The position numbers and the translations under genes are program-made. Source: Oscillospiraceae bacterium (GTDB taxonomy: Bacteria > Bacillota > Clostridia > Clostridiales > Clostridiaceae). Taken from it: a DNA stretch of 7,630 bases. The stretch lies in assembly GCA_009785875.1 (NCBI GenBank), contig WQUF01000049.1:1-7630 (forward strand), written 5' to 3'. The notes beneath the pieces were generated by a model, which was given only the letters and a program-made list of their open reading frames with translations, ran no database searches and was not told the origin of the DNA. This document shows positions 1 through 5,640 of this stretch, piece after piece (positions within the stretch are counted from its first letter, which is position 1; each line of letters opens with the position of its first letter).

Positions 1-100
1 CATAGTTTTCATATCTTGTTGCATGCTGTTTTGAGTTGCAAACATGGAATTCATATCCTGTTTCATAGTTTTCATATCTTGTTGCATGCTGTTTTGAGTT
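1..100 (-). repeat. 63-bp in-frame tandem repeat inside the coiled-coil gene
   Basis: Bases 1-37 are identical to bases 64-100, and similarity continues with scattered mismatches for about another ten bases. The period of 63 bp equals 21 codons, or three heptads, so the repeat lengthens the coiled coil without breaking frame. The right-hand copy is the promoter-proximal one. Further copies may lie beyond the left edge. Confidence 0.85.
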
Positions 101-165
101 TCAACCATAGGTCTCATGGCTTCTTGCATGAGCATAAATATTTCATCACGATCTTCTTTGGTCAT
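1..165 (-). CDS. Met-rich heptad-repeat coiled-coil protein, N-terminal part (runs off left edge)
   Basis: This is the 5' end of an open frame read leftward off the window, with 55 codons visible. The start is the ATG at 163-165, six bases after a GAGGTG ribosome binding site. An in-frame ATG two codons upstream overlaps that site and is unlikely to be used. The peptide opens MTKEDRDEIFMLMQEAM and then falls into seven-residue units such as QNSMQQD and MKTMKQD, with Met at regular 3/4 spacing and Gln, Asp, Lys and Asn between. That is the pattern of an amphipathic coiled coil with a Met-rich core. There is no signal peptide or membrane segment in the visible part, so it is probably cytoplasmic and oligomeric. 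Function is unknown. The real length, and whether the repeat continues, cannot be seen. Confidence 0.75.
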   Translation of the reverse strand, partial: MTKEDRDEIFMLMQEAMRPMVETQNSMQQDMKTMKQDMNSMFATQNSMQQDMKTM

Positions 166-185
166 AGACATCACCTCATAAAGTT

Positions 186-214
186 ATTTTACTAGAAACG
201 AACTAATATTGCAA
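186..214 (-). promoter_or_regulatory. Putative promoter of the coiled-coil gene
   Basis: On the minus strand, TTGCAA (209-214) and TAAAAT (186-191) are separated by 17 bp, which fits a housekeeping sigma factor (4/6 and 5/6 matches). Transcription would begin near 179, giving a very short leader that starts almost at the ribosome binding site. Confidence 0.5.
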
Positions 215-244
215 TCTATAATAAAAGTATTAATTATCCATAAT

Positions 245-273
245 GTGCCATAGGAAGTTTTTTATGATACAAT
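245..273 (+). promoter_or_regulatory. Putative promoter of the secreted two-repeat protein gene
   Basis: GTGCCA (245-250, weak -35) and TACAAT (268-273, -10) are spaced 17 bp apart, about 35 bp before the coding start. A second possible -10, TATGAT, lies at 263-268. The region is AT-rich, so the assignment is tentative. Confidence 0.35.
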
Positions 274-308
274 AAAATAATAAGAGATATCAAGAATGAG
301 GAGAAATT

Positions 309-1427
309 ATGAAAAATCTAGCAAGAAAATTTAGCTTTATCACTATGTTGTTTTTAATGTTTACTATCTTTAATTTTAACCATGTATTTGCTGCAGATGG
401 TATTGTTTATGGGAAATTCACTGGCAAAATAACAGTTATGGGAAATACAGGAAATGAAGGCACACAAGAAACAAAGAATTTTATAACTGTTAAGTCAACT
501 GACGATACTAAAATGAATTTTTACATTACGGCTTCCACAATGTATTTAGATAAATCGGTAAATATTTCATTTGATTCTGTTGTTACATGTTTTTATGATA
601 AAAATGAAAATCCACCTTTTCAGTATTATACTGCAATAGCTATCGTTGATGGTTCTACCAAAGTAACTACTTTCCTTTCAAAGTTTGATGATAATCTTTT
701 AAGTGAGAATAAAGATATTGTACTAATCCCTGATAGTAAAACTGAAATCATAACACCAGATGGAGAGGCGTATACCGGAGATATTAAAAATCATACGCTC
801 TTAGTTTTTTCTACAAAAATGACATCAAGCTGTCCTGCAAAAACAGCCCCATTAAAAATAATAGTAATGGATTTAAGTTCTGCTGAAAATAAACCTGTTT
901 ATGATAAATTTACAGGAATAGTTATTCAATATACAAAAAATAAATTGAATAAAACGGTAACTATAATAGTACAAGCTGCCTTTGGAGATAAAAAATCTTT
1001 TATTGTTGATGGCTTAACTTACATAGATGGCAATATAAATATCAAAAAAAACTCAAGAGTAGTTTGTTTTTATGATAATAATGAAGAATCCTCTTCAGCA
1101 TATACTGCAATTGCTATTGCTAAAGATAATGCATCTTATACAAATAATGTTGCTTATACTACAATTAAAACAGGTTTTTTAGGAAGATTTGATAAAGATT
1201 TAATAGACGATACAAATTCACTTAAGTTAATAAACACTAATAAAGCTACTATTATTTCAGCTAATGGTAAAAAGTACACTGGCAGTTTACAAAATAGAGT
1301 TCTTTTAGTATTTTACAATGCATCATTTAATGTACATGTAACTGAAAAAAATAATGGATTTATGGTACCAGAACCATCAAATATTATACCAGATCAAATC
1401 AGTCCTTTAAAAATTGTTGTGATGTAA
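309..1427 (+). CDS. Secreted protein with two homologous domains, function unknown
   Basis: This 372-residue protein begins at an ATG five bases after GAGGAG (298-303). Residues 1-28 form a signal peptide: a Lys/Arg start, a hydrophobic core (about 9-22) and a VFA cleavage motif before Ala29. There is no lipobox Cys and no LPXTG anchor, so free secretion is likely. The mature part is an internal duplication, with half one at about 33-188 and half two at about 198-372. Shared blocks occur in the same order in both halves: a KFTG strand, VVxCFYDxN (91-99 and 241-248), YTAIAI, a FxxxFDxxL segment, YTGxxxN followed by LLVF, and a closing PLKIxVM. The second half ends exactly at the stop codon. 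The sequence looks beta-rich. I do not recognise a named family and see no catalytic motif. The gene stands alone, divergent from the coiled-coil gene. Confidence 0.9.
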   Translation: MKNLARKFSFITMLFLMFTIFNFNHVFAADGIVYGKFTGKITVMGNTGNEGTQETKNFITVKSTDDTKMNFYITASTMYLDKSVNISFDSVVTCFYDKNENPPFQYYTAIAIVDGSTKVTTFLSKFDDNLLSENKDIVLIPDSKTEIITPDGEAYTGDIKNHTLLVFSTKMTSSCPAKTAPLKIIVMDLSSAENKPVYDKFTGIVIQYTKNKLNKTVTIIVQAAFGDKKSFIVDGLTYIDGNINIKKNSRVVCFYDNNEESSSAYTAIAIAKDNASYTNNVAYTTIKTGFLGRFDKDLIDDTNSLKLINTNKATIISANGKKYTGSLQNRVLLVFYNASFNVHVTEKNNGFMVPEPSNIIPDQISPLKIVVM

Positions 1428-1464
1428 ATTGTAAAGGAGTTATTGCAAAACTAATGAACTAAAA

Positions 1465-1520
1465 TTCTCACGGAGAGAAAAACATACTAAAATATACGCT
1501 GATTTTTCTCACCGTGAGAA
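1465..1520. repeat. Paired palindromes forming an 18-bp inverted repeat; possible bidirectional terminator
   Basis: The left arm TTCTCACGGAGAGAAAAA (1465-1482) and right arm TTTTTCTCACCGTGAGAA (1503-1520) are reverse complements with one mismatch, around a 20-base spacer. The core 15-mers (1465-1479 and 1506-1520) are also related in direct orientation, 41 bp apart. The right one, TTCTCACCGTGAGAA, is a perfect palindrome around its central base. The element lies between two convergent genes, so a terminator serving both is the simplest role. However, only TTTT follows the hairpin on the minus strand and no T-run follows it on the plus strand. A paired operator is an alternative. Confidence 0.6.
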
Positions 1521-1545
1521 AACTTACTAATAGAAGAGACACTTA

Positions 1546-2361
1546 TTAGTCTGGTTTTATATATCCATTGGATTTTGCTTGTTTTAACCAGTTATCATAA
1601 TTTTCACCATCTCTTCCTGATGCAATATAAGCTTCATGAATTTTATCTTCAGTTAGTGCTATATATGCAGAACTATTATTTGCTATATATCTTGCTTTTA
1701 GTGCCAATAGATAATAATCTAAAGCCTTGTCCCATTTTTTCTGCCATAAGAAGTTGTCTCCGATACTATGATAAATCCAACCGTAATTGCTTTGTTTTCC
1801 CACTTCATCGTATGTACTATAAATACTCAGTGCTTCTTTAAAATATGTATTAAGAATGACACTTTCTAATAAATCAGGATGCAAATAACTATAAGCTATA
1901 CCGCAAAAGACGTTAGCTTCAGCATATAAATCAGGATCTTTATCTTTCAACTCATTTAAGATTAATAAAGCATTTAAGCTTTTATCGAACATATTTCCAT
2001 AATCGCCATTAAAGAAATTATTGTTTGCTTCTTTTAAAAGGTTCGCTGCATCTTCAATTCTTTTATTGGCATCTATTGCTGATGTTTCGGAAGTTGTGTC
2101 AGGAATAGCATTTACAGGTACAGTAGCTAAGTTATCTTCTATCCTTTGCGAGGTAACAGGAGGATAAAAATATAGCCTATACATAAACACAGAAATGAAA
2201 ATTGTAAAAGTTATACTAAAAATAATTATTGAAACTGACATATAAGTTTTAATGTTCTTATCTAATTTAGAATATCCATATTTGAACAAAAAAAAGATAA
2301 TAGCGATAATAATGAGCAGCGTAAAAATATATTGTAATAAGTAATTAAGCCAATTATTCAT
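1546..2361 (-). CDS. Membrane-anchored protein with C-terminal TPR-like repeats
   Basis: This 271-residue protein starts at the ATG at 2359-2361, six bases after GAGGGGG. The frame stays open to a TTG at 2409, but that TTG is part of the -35 box, so the longer version cannot be made from this promoter. Residues about 8-28 and 41-63 are two hydrophobic membrane helices with a short Lys-rich loop between. A low-complexity linker (about 67-97) rich in Ser, Thr, Asp and Glu follows. Residues about 98-250 are helical and TPR-like. The clearest unit is about 192-225, with the spaced Gly, Ala and Tyr of GDNFLWQKKWDKALDYYLLA; a poorer one covers about 145-182. By orientation rules the helical domain could face either side. 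TPR domains bind proteins; no partner is evident, because the gene stands alone with its own promoter. Confidence 0.85.
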   Translation of the reverse strand: MNNWLNYLLQYIFTLLIIIAIIFFLFKYGYSKLDKNIKTYMSVSIIIFSITFTIFISVFMYRLYFYPPVTSQRIEDNLATVPVNAIPDTTSETSAIDANKRIEDAANLLKEANNNFFNGDYGNMFDKSLNALLILNELKDKDPDLYAEANVFCGIAYSYLHPDLLESVILNTYFKEALSIYSTYDEVGKQSNYGWIYHSIGDNFLWQKKWDKALDYYLLALKARYIANNSSAYIALTEDKIHEAYIASGRDGENYDNWLKQAKSNGYIKPD

Positions 2362-2380
2362 ACAAGTCCCCCTCAAGCGC

Positions 2381-2409
2381 AGTATACAACAATCCATACT
2401 ATGTGTCAA
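2381..2409 (-). promoter_or_regulatory. Near-consensus sigma-A promoter of the TPR-like membrane protein gene
   Basis: On the minus strand, TTGACA (2404-2409, 6/6) and TATACT (2381-2386, 5/6) are separated by exactly 17 bp. The predicted start near 2374 falls at the edge of the GAGGGGG ribosome binding site (2368-2374), giving a leader of only about 13-15 bases. This also fixes the translation start at 2361. Confidence 0.85.
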
Positions 2410-2458
2410 TTAACTTATATCAATTTTTAAAGAAGCTACATTTGGATAAAATAATGGG

Positions 2459-2494
2459 AAAAAGCTGAATACTGCATCTCATATTCAGCTTTTT
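2459..2494 (-). terminator. Rho-independent terminator of the Gly/Arg-rich gene
   Basis: AAAAAGCTGAATA (2459-2471) pairs perfectly with TATTCAGCTTTTT (2482-2494) around a 10-base loop. Read on the minus strand, the stem ends in a run of five T just after the stop codon of the 70-residue gene. It could also work on the plus strand, but no plus-strand gene precedes it. Confidence 0.85.
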
Positions 2495-2507
2495 TTTCGA
2501 GAATTTG

Positions 2508-2720
2508 TTAAAAAATTAAAATTATCGCTAAAGTAATCACAACTACAATTATTACAATAAATGTCATACAACCAAAGCAACCAGGAAGGCAGCCTGAACG
2601 TCGGTAATAACCACCATGATGTCTACCACGAAAAAAACCTCCGCCACCGTAAGGATAACCTCTAAAGTCTCTGCGCAGTCCTCTCGGTCCTCCTCGCCAA
2701 TGCGGTCCACCTCTACGCAT
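2508..2720 (-). CDS. Small Gly/Arg-rich protein with a CxxxCxxC motif and C-terminal membrane helix
   Basis: This 70-residue protein starts at an ATG preceded by AGAGAGG about ten bases upstream. Residues 1-42 are strongly basic and glycine-rich, with repeated RGG and GG steps, several Tyr, Phe and His, and a GGGG run at 25-28. Cys44, Cys48 and Cys51 form CLPGCFGC, directly before one hydrophobic helix (about 53-70) that runs to the last residue. The layout is that of a tail-anchored protein with its basic domain in the cytoplasm. RGG-like segments can bind nucleic acid or acidic membrane lipids, and the Cys cluster could bind metal or be lipid-modified; these are inferences only. It has its own promoter and terminator. 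Codons in the basic part are richer in G and C than in neighbouring genes because of the Gly/Arg content. No family was recognised. Confidence 0.75.
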   Translation of the reverse strand: MRRGGPHWRGGPRGLRRDFRGYPYGGGGFFRGRHHGGYYRRSGCLPGCFGCMTFIVIIVVVITLAIILIF

Positions 2721-2800
2721 AATAAATTTTCCTCTCTTTCATATATTTTATTCTCAAATTTTGTGACATTGTTTTTAAAAAAAATTTAGATATCACTTAT

Positions 2801-2806
2801 ATTATA
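2801..2806 (-). promoter_or_regulatory. Extended -10 promoter element of the Gly/Arg-rich gene
   Basis: The minus strand reads TGGTATAAT, a perfect -10 with the TG extension. No good -35 is found 16-18 bp upstream. The expected start near 2794 would give a leader of about 75 bases. Confidence 0.55.
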
Positions 2807-2931
2807 CCAGTAATATAAACAATAAAAGCAGTAATTTATCTAAAATTGTAATTTAAATTAGCCTTTGGATATAAATCAGTTATTTTAGTCCGTAGATTCT
2901 TCCAAAATTAGCAAATATTTTAAGTGTTATC

Positions 2932-2940
2932 TGATATAAT
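2932..2940 (+). promoter_or_regulatory. Extended -10 promoter element of the NYN nuclease-like gene
   Basis: The plus strand reads TGATATAAT, a perfect TATAAT with the TG extension and no clear -35. Transcription would begin near 2947, giving a leader of about 60 bases before the TTG start. The 2721-2996 interval between these divergent genes holds the two promoters and otherwise only AT-rich DNA. Confidence 0.6.
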
Positions 2941-2991
2941 GAAACCGAGGTGAAAAAGATACAAGCATATTATTAATGAATATTCTATAAA

Positions 2992-3008
2992 AGAAGGTGA
3001 TTTTATTG
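2992..3008 (+). promoter_or_regulatory. Ribosome binding site that fixes a TTG start for the NYN gene
   Basis: AGAAGGTGAT is an excellent anti-SD match. The upstream GTG at 2997 lies inside this site and so cannot be its start codon, whereas the TTG at 3006-3008 sits five bases after it. The predicted protein then begins MSFVYAFIDWEN, as NYN domains usually do. Confidence 0.75.
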
Positions 3009-3809
3009 TCTTTCGTTTATGCTTTTATCGATTGGGAAAACATAGAAAAAACAGCAAAACAAGACTATGGCTCAATCTTAAATTATGATGAATTCAACAC
3101 AATAATTAGAACAGTTTCAACTGAAAATAATTCACTTTTAGTAGGCATTAAAGCATTTGGTGATTTTGATAAAGGCATCGCTGGGCTTATGACAAAATTA
3201 GTCAATCTAGGAATACAGCCCTGCCATGTAGTAACTAAAAGCCCTCACGAATATCTTAAAGGTTCTACTGATATAGTGATGTCTTTAGATATTCTAAAGA
3301 CAATGTATACATATCCTCATATAACAGAATTTATGTTTGTTTCTGGTGACAGTGATTTGAGATATGTAATAACTGAGTTAAGGACAAATGGTAAATCTAT
3401 AAAAATACTTGGTTTTAAAGATAGAACGAGTAAATTTATAATAGAAATGGCTAATAATTTCATTTCTTTAGATGAATTCCCAAACTTACTTAGAAAGGTA
3501 ACAGAAAGTGATAAAGAACATTTAGCCAATTCTTTAATGTTTGACAAAGAAGCTAATATATTAATAAAGGAACTAGATATGCTCGAAGGTAGAGGAAAGA
3601 AATTTATTGGACTCAATTATTTTCGTTCATATATCATTGACCACAATCAAACAAAAGCGACAAATTTCAGTGATGCACTTACAAAATGTAAAGATTGCGA
3701 TATTATAGAAATAAATACCATAGAAAACCCTAACGACCCTGACCACCCAACGAGAGCATGTAAGTTAAATAGAAATAATCGCGTTGTACAGTATATACTA
3801 GGGTATTAA
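3006..3809 (+). CDS. NYN (PIN-like) nuclease-domain protein with extra C-terminal domain
   Basis: The protein is 267 residues from the TTG start. Residues about 3-160 match the NYN/LabA-like branch of PIN-fold nucleases. There is an N-terminal strand with IDWEN (Asp9, Asn12), then KGSTDIVMSLD (Asp89, Asp95), and FVSGDSDLRYVI (Asp115, Asp117), followed by a GKSIKILGF strand. These acidic residues would form the metal-binding site of a single-strand RNase, and all are present, so it is probably active. Residues about 175-267 form a separate helical domain ending in a Lys/Arg-rich strand region. That position suits a winged-helix or OST-HTH-like nucleic-acid-binding domain, but the match is not certain. 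The gene has its own promoter and terminator. The RNA target is unknown. NYN proteins of this type act in RNA processing or defence; nothing here decides which. Confidence 0.85.
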   Translation: MSFVYAFIDWENIEKTAKQDYGSILNYDEFNTIIRTVSTENNSLLVGIKAFGDFDKGIAGLMTKLVNLGIQPCHVVTKSPHEYLKGSTDIVMSLDILKTMYTYPHITEFMFVSGDSDLRYVITELRTNGKSIKILGFKDRTSKFIIEMANNFISLDEFPNLLRKVTESDKEHLANSLMFDKEANILIKELDMLEGRGKKFIGLNYFRSYIIDHNQTKATNFSDALTKCKDCDIIEINTIENPNDPDHPTRACKLNRNNRVVQYILGY

Positions 3810-3836
3810 AGATGAATTTATCTTGAATACTTAAAG

Positions 3837-3878
3837 AAACTGCATTACTTGGATTTGAATAAAGCAATGCAGTTTTTT
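3837..3878. terminator. Bidirectional terminator between the NYN gene and hsdS
   Basis: AAACTGCATTACTT (3837-3850) pairs with AAGCAATGCAGTTT (3862-3875) with one A-C mismatch and an 11-base loop. The plus strand ends in six T (3873-3878). The minus strand continues with TTTCTTT, so the element can also stop convergent hsdS transcription. Confidence 0.85.
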
Positions 3879-3936
3879 GTAAAATATATGCTTATCTTTA
3901 ATACTTGATCAATGTATTGGAAATTATTAAGCACAA

Positions 3937-5070
3937 TTAAATAAAGTATTGACTCATAAGGCTATCAAAGAGATTCTGAGATTCAGATAATCCTTTTTTA
4001 ATGATAGATTTTTGCTCTTCGATTTTTTCAACTATAATAGCAAATTGGTTTTGGAGATGGATTGGGGGAACTGGAATTTTTAAATTTCCATATTGTTTTG
4101 CATTAATATTAGGTTGAGCAACAAGTTTTATATTAGACTCAATAAATTTTCTGTAAAATTCAGTTTTAGTAAAGTAAAAAATATAATCTGGTAAAATAAT
4201 ATCCACGTTTGGTGTGAATTTTATTAGATAACCAGCAAAGATGCATTTTCCAAAAGACTCATTAAATTTAAATGTTTTTCCAACGGTAGCACCACTTCTA
4301 GCAAATAGGATATCTCCTTCTTTTAAAAGATACTTATTTTCTATTATATTTGGTGATACTTTTTCTTCATTTAAGGTTCCATTATAATTTATATCTGTAA
4401 TACGAATATAGCGTATATTATTATCAAATTTTGTTGCAGAAGCACCAGAACCGTACATTAAACTATCATAAGTTAATTTTGATAAATGAATAACTTTCCA
4501 CTCTTTTTCATTTTTAGCAGGATCTCCAAACATATCATAAAACACAGATTTAATGAGATTATCTAATTCTAAAAGCTGCTTTTTACGAAGAGAAATAATA
4601 TTTGTTATGGCATCAAGGTTGTGTGCAATTTGTTTTTGTGTTTCTATTGGAGGTAGAGGGACGGGCAAATCATATAAAATGTTTTTATTAATTGCCTTAA
4701 AAGTGCTTCCGGTTCCCTTATTTTTAAGATCATCAACTTTAGATTTTAAAAAATAATATAAATATAGATAGAATATTATTTTATCTTTTGCTGTAATCCC
4801 AGCCAATCCACGACCAATACAACATTCACAATTTGCTATGTTTATTGCTCCTATAGGTGCTCTAACTGAAACTAATAAATCATTAGCTTTTGCTATTTTT
4901 GCTGGTTCTGTGCAATAATATTTTTTCACTGGATTTATTTCTCCAAAATCAGCATTCCCTTGAAAAAAAGGAATACCTTCTTCATTTTGATTGTATGTTT
5001 CAGATTTTGGTGATTGACCCATATTTAAGATACTTATTTCTCCTAACCTAACCATCTCCCACCTACTCAC
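3937..5070 (-). CDS. hsdS: Type I restriction-modification specificity subunit HsdS
   Basis: This 377-residue protein has the usual HsdS layout and chooses the DNA sequence recognised by a type I methylase/restriction complex. The first target recognition domain is about 1-140 (MSRWEMVRLGEI start, QSPKSETY, LLVSVRAPIG) and closes with LPVPLPPIETQKQIA. The central helix is about 142-185. The second recognition domain is about 190-335 (ILFARSGATVGK) and closes with KIPVPPIHLQNQFA, and the last helix is about 341-377. Both halves look complete, so a split recognition site of two half-sites is expected. The start is a GTG nine bases after GGAGG, and it overlaps the end of a tiny upstream ORF by eight bases, as hsdM-hsdS pairs often do. 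No intact hsdM or hsdR is in the window, so it needs a partner encoded elsewhere or is an orphan. Confidence 0.92.
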   Translation of the reverse strand: MSRWEMVRLGEISILNMGQSPKSETYNQNEEGIPFFQGNADFGEINPVKKYYCTEPAKIAKANDLLVSVRAPIGAINIANCECCIGRGLAGITAKDKIIFYLYLYYFLKSKVDDLKNKGTGSTFKAINKNILYDLPVPLPPIETQKQIAHNLDAITNIISLRKKQLLELDNLIKSVFYDMFGDPAKNEKEWKVIHLSKLTYDSLMYGSGASATKFDNNIRYIRITDINYNGTLNEEKVSPNIIENKYLLKEGDILFARSGATVGKTFKFNESFGKCIFAGYLIKFTPNVDIILPDYIFYFTKTEFYRKFIESNIKLVAQPNINAKQYGNLKIPVPPIHLQNQFAIIVEKIEEQKSIIKKGLSESQNLFDSLMSQYFI

Positions 5071-5113
5071 CTAACAATTCCTCCAATTCCACCATTCTCT
5101 CTCTAATCTCCAT
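5063..5113 (-). pseudogene. Possible 3' remnant of hsdM (16 codons) overlapping hsdS
   Basis: The minus strand reads MEIRERMVELEELLGE and then TAG, with the stop inside the hsdS start (8-bp overlap). The peptide is a charged helix of the kind that closes many HsdM subunits, and the overlap is typical of hsdM-hsdS junctions. In-frame stops lie just upstream, so nothing longer is coded. It could be the scar of an hsdM deletion, or just a short leader ORF that couples translation to hsdS. The identification is an inference. Confidence 0.35.
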
Positions 5114-5292
5114 ATTAATCTCATTTTAAATCTATATTAAGTTTAACATTTAGAATTTAGTATTTCAATAAGATGTTTATCAAGCATTGCATGATGAAAA
5201 TTGAACTAATTCCTATGATCAAACTTGATTTTTTTAGATTATTTGTTATAAGTCAAATTATAACCCTGAAAAACCCATCTAATCGAACATAT

Positions 5293-5339
5293 GTTAAGTC
5301 CAACTTTCAAAAATTTGTACAAGTCCATTTTTAAAATTT
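5293..5339. repeat. Imperfect tandem repeat of about 24 bp
   Basis: The first copy (5293-5316) and second copy (5317-5339) abut. Both run GT, two or three bases, AGTCCA, T-rich, A-rich, TTT, with a few substitutions and one-base gaps. Two such copies could be protein-binding sites or the worn end of an insertion element; neither is shown. Confidence 0.45.
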
Positions 5340-5469
5340 AGAACCATTTTAAAGAAAAACCGTTCAACATATTTTACGTATCACTATCGAATCACGCTAA
5401 AAAAGACTCTATTTTATTAAGAATATTAAATTTAATTTAAGTGATTTTCTTGCAAAAAATAAAAAAAGG

Positions 5470-5600
5470 CACGCTAACTTGAAGGTGTCATTTCTGCACT
5501 TTTGCGGAGTTTTATTAAATTTGTTCTTTTGCTACTTGTTGTCGTACATCTTAAGGTAACTTACTGCTTTCCCAAGGCATCACATCTTTAGTATTTTTTT
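5470..5600 (-). pseudogene. Decayed coding-like fragment, origin unresolved
   Basis: Minus-strand reading gives gene-like blocks interrupted by stops and shifts. One frame reads MPWESSKLP, a stop, then DVRQQVAKEQI. The next frame continues with LIKLRKSAEMTPSS before a stop. A third frame reads KTPQKCRNDTFKLAC, which resembles the C-terminal TPxxYR tail of some IS3-family transposases. These cannot all be right, and I cannot choose between them. Base composition here is less AT-rich than in the DNA just to its left. This may be a relic of an inserted gene or element. No function is assigned. Confidence 0.25.
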
Positions 5601-5640
5601 AATAGACCTATATATTATAAAAGGCTTTTCCCTTTAAAAA

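Larger units (their letters stand above)
5114..5640. other. 527-bp AT-rich stretch without an intact gene
   Basis: No open frame of useful length is present on either strand. It should contain the hsdS promoter. A TATAAT occurs on the minus strand at 5257-5262, but no convincing complete promoter could be fixed. It also contains the tandem repeat at 5293-5339 and a decayed coding-like stretch at about 5470-5600. No good terminator follows the ParB-like gene; the only candidate is a five-bp AAAGG/CCTTT hairpin at about 5621-5636 on the minus strand, with no T-run. Confidence 0.6.

Noticed and set aside
1..100. CRISPR-like reading of the left-edge repeats
   Set aside because: The repeats are in-frame 63-bp coding units without unique spacers.
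1575..1841. Plus-strand open frame of 88 codons
   Set aside because: It lies wholly inside the TPR-like gene on the other strand, has no ribosome binding site and has low-complexity Leu/Tyr content.
2362..2409. 16-residue N-terminal extension of the TPR-like protein
   Set aside because: Its TTG start is the first codon-sized piece of the TTGACA -35 box, and a strong ribosome site serves the ATG at 2361.
2950..2990. Two mini-ORFs of eight and four codons (overlapping TAATG) in the NYN leader
   Set aside because: Neither has a separate ribosome site at proper spacing and their codons show no attenuation pattern; probably chance.
3317..3616. Minus-strand open frame of 99 codons
   Set aside because: It is antisense to the NYN gene, whose conserved motifs show the real coding strand.
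4553..4756. Plus-strand open frame of 67 codons
   Set aside because: It is antisense to the conserved centre of hsdS.
5161..5215. Minus-strand peptide ending MLDKHLIEILNSKC
   Set aside because: It has stops close on both sides and no ribosome site; too short to call a gene.
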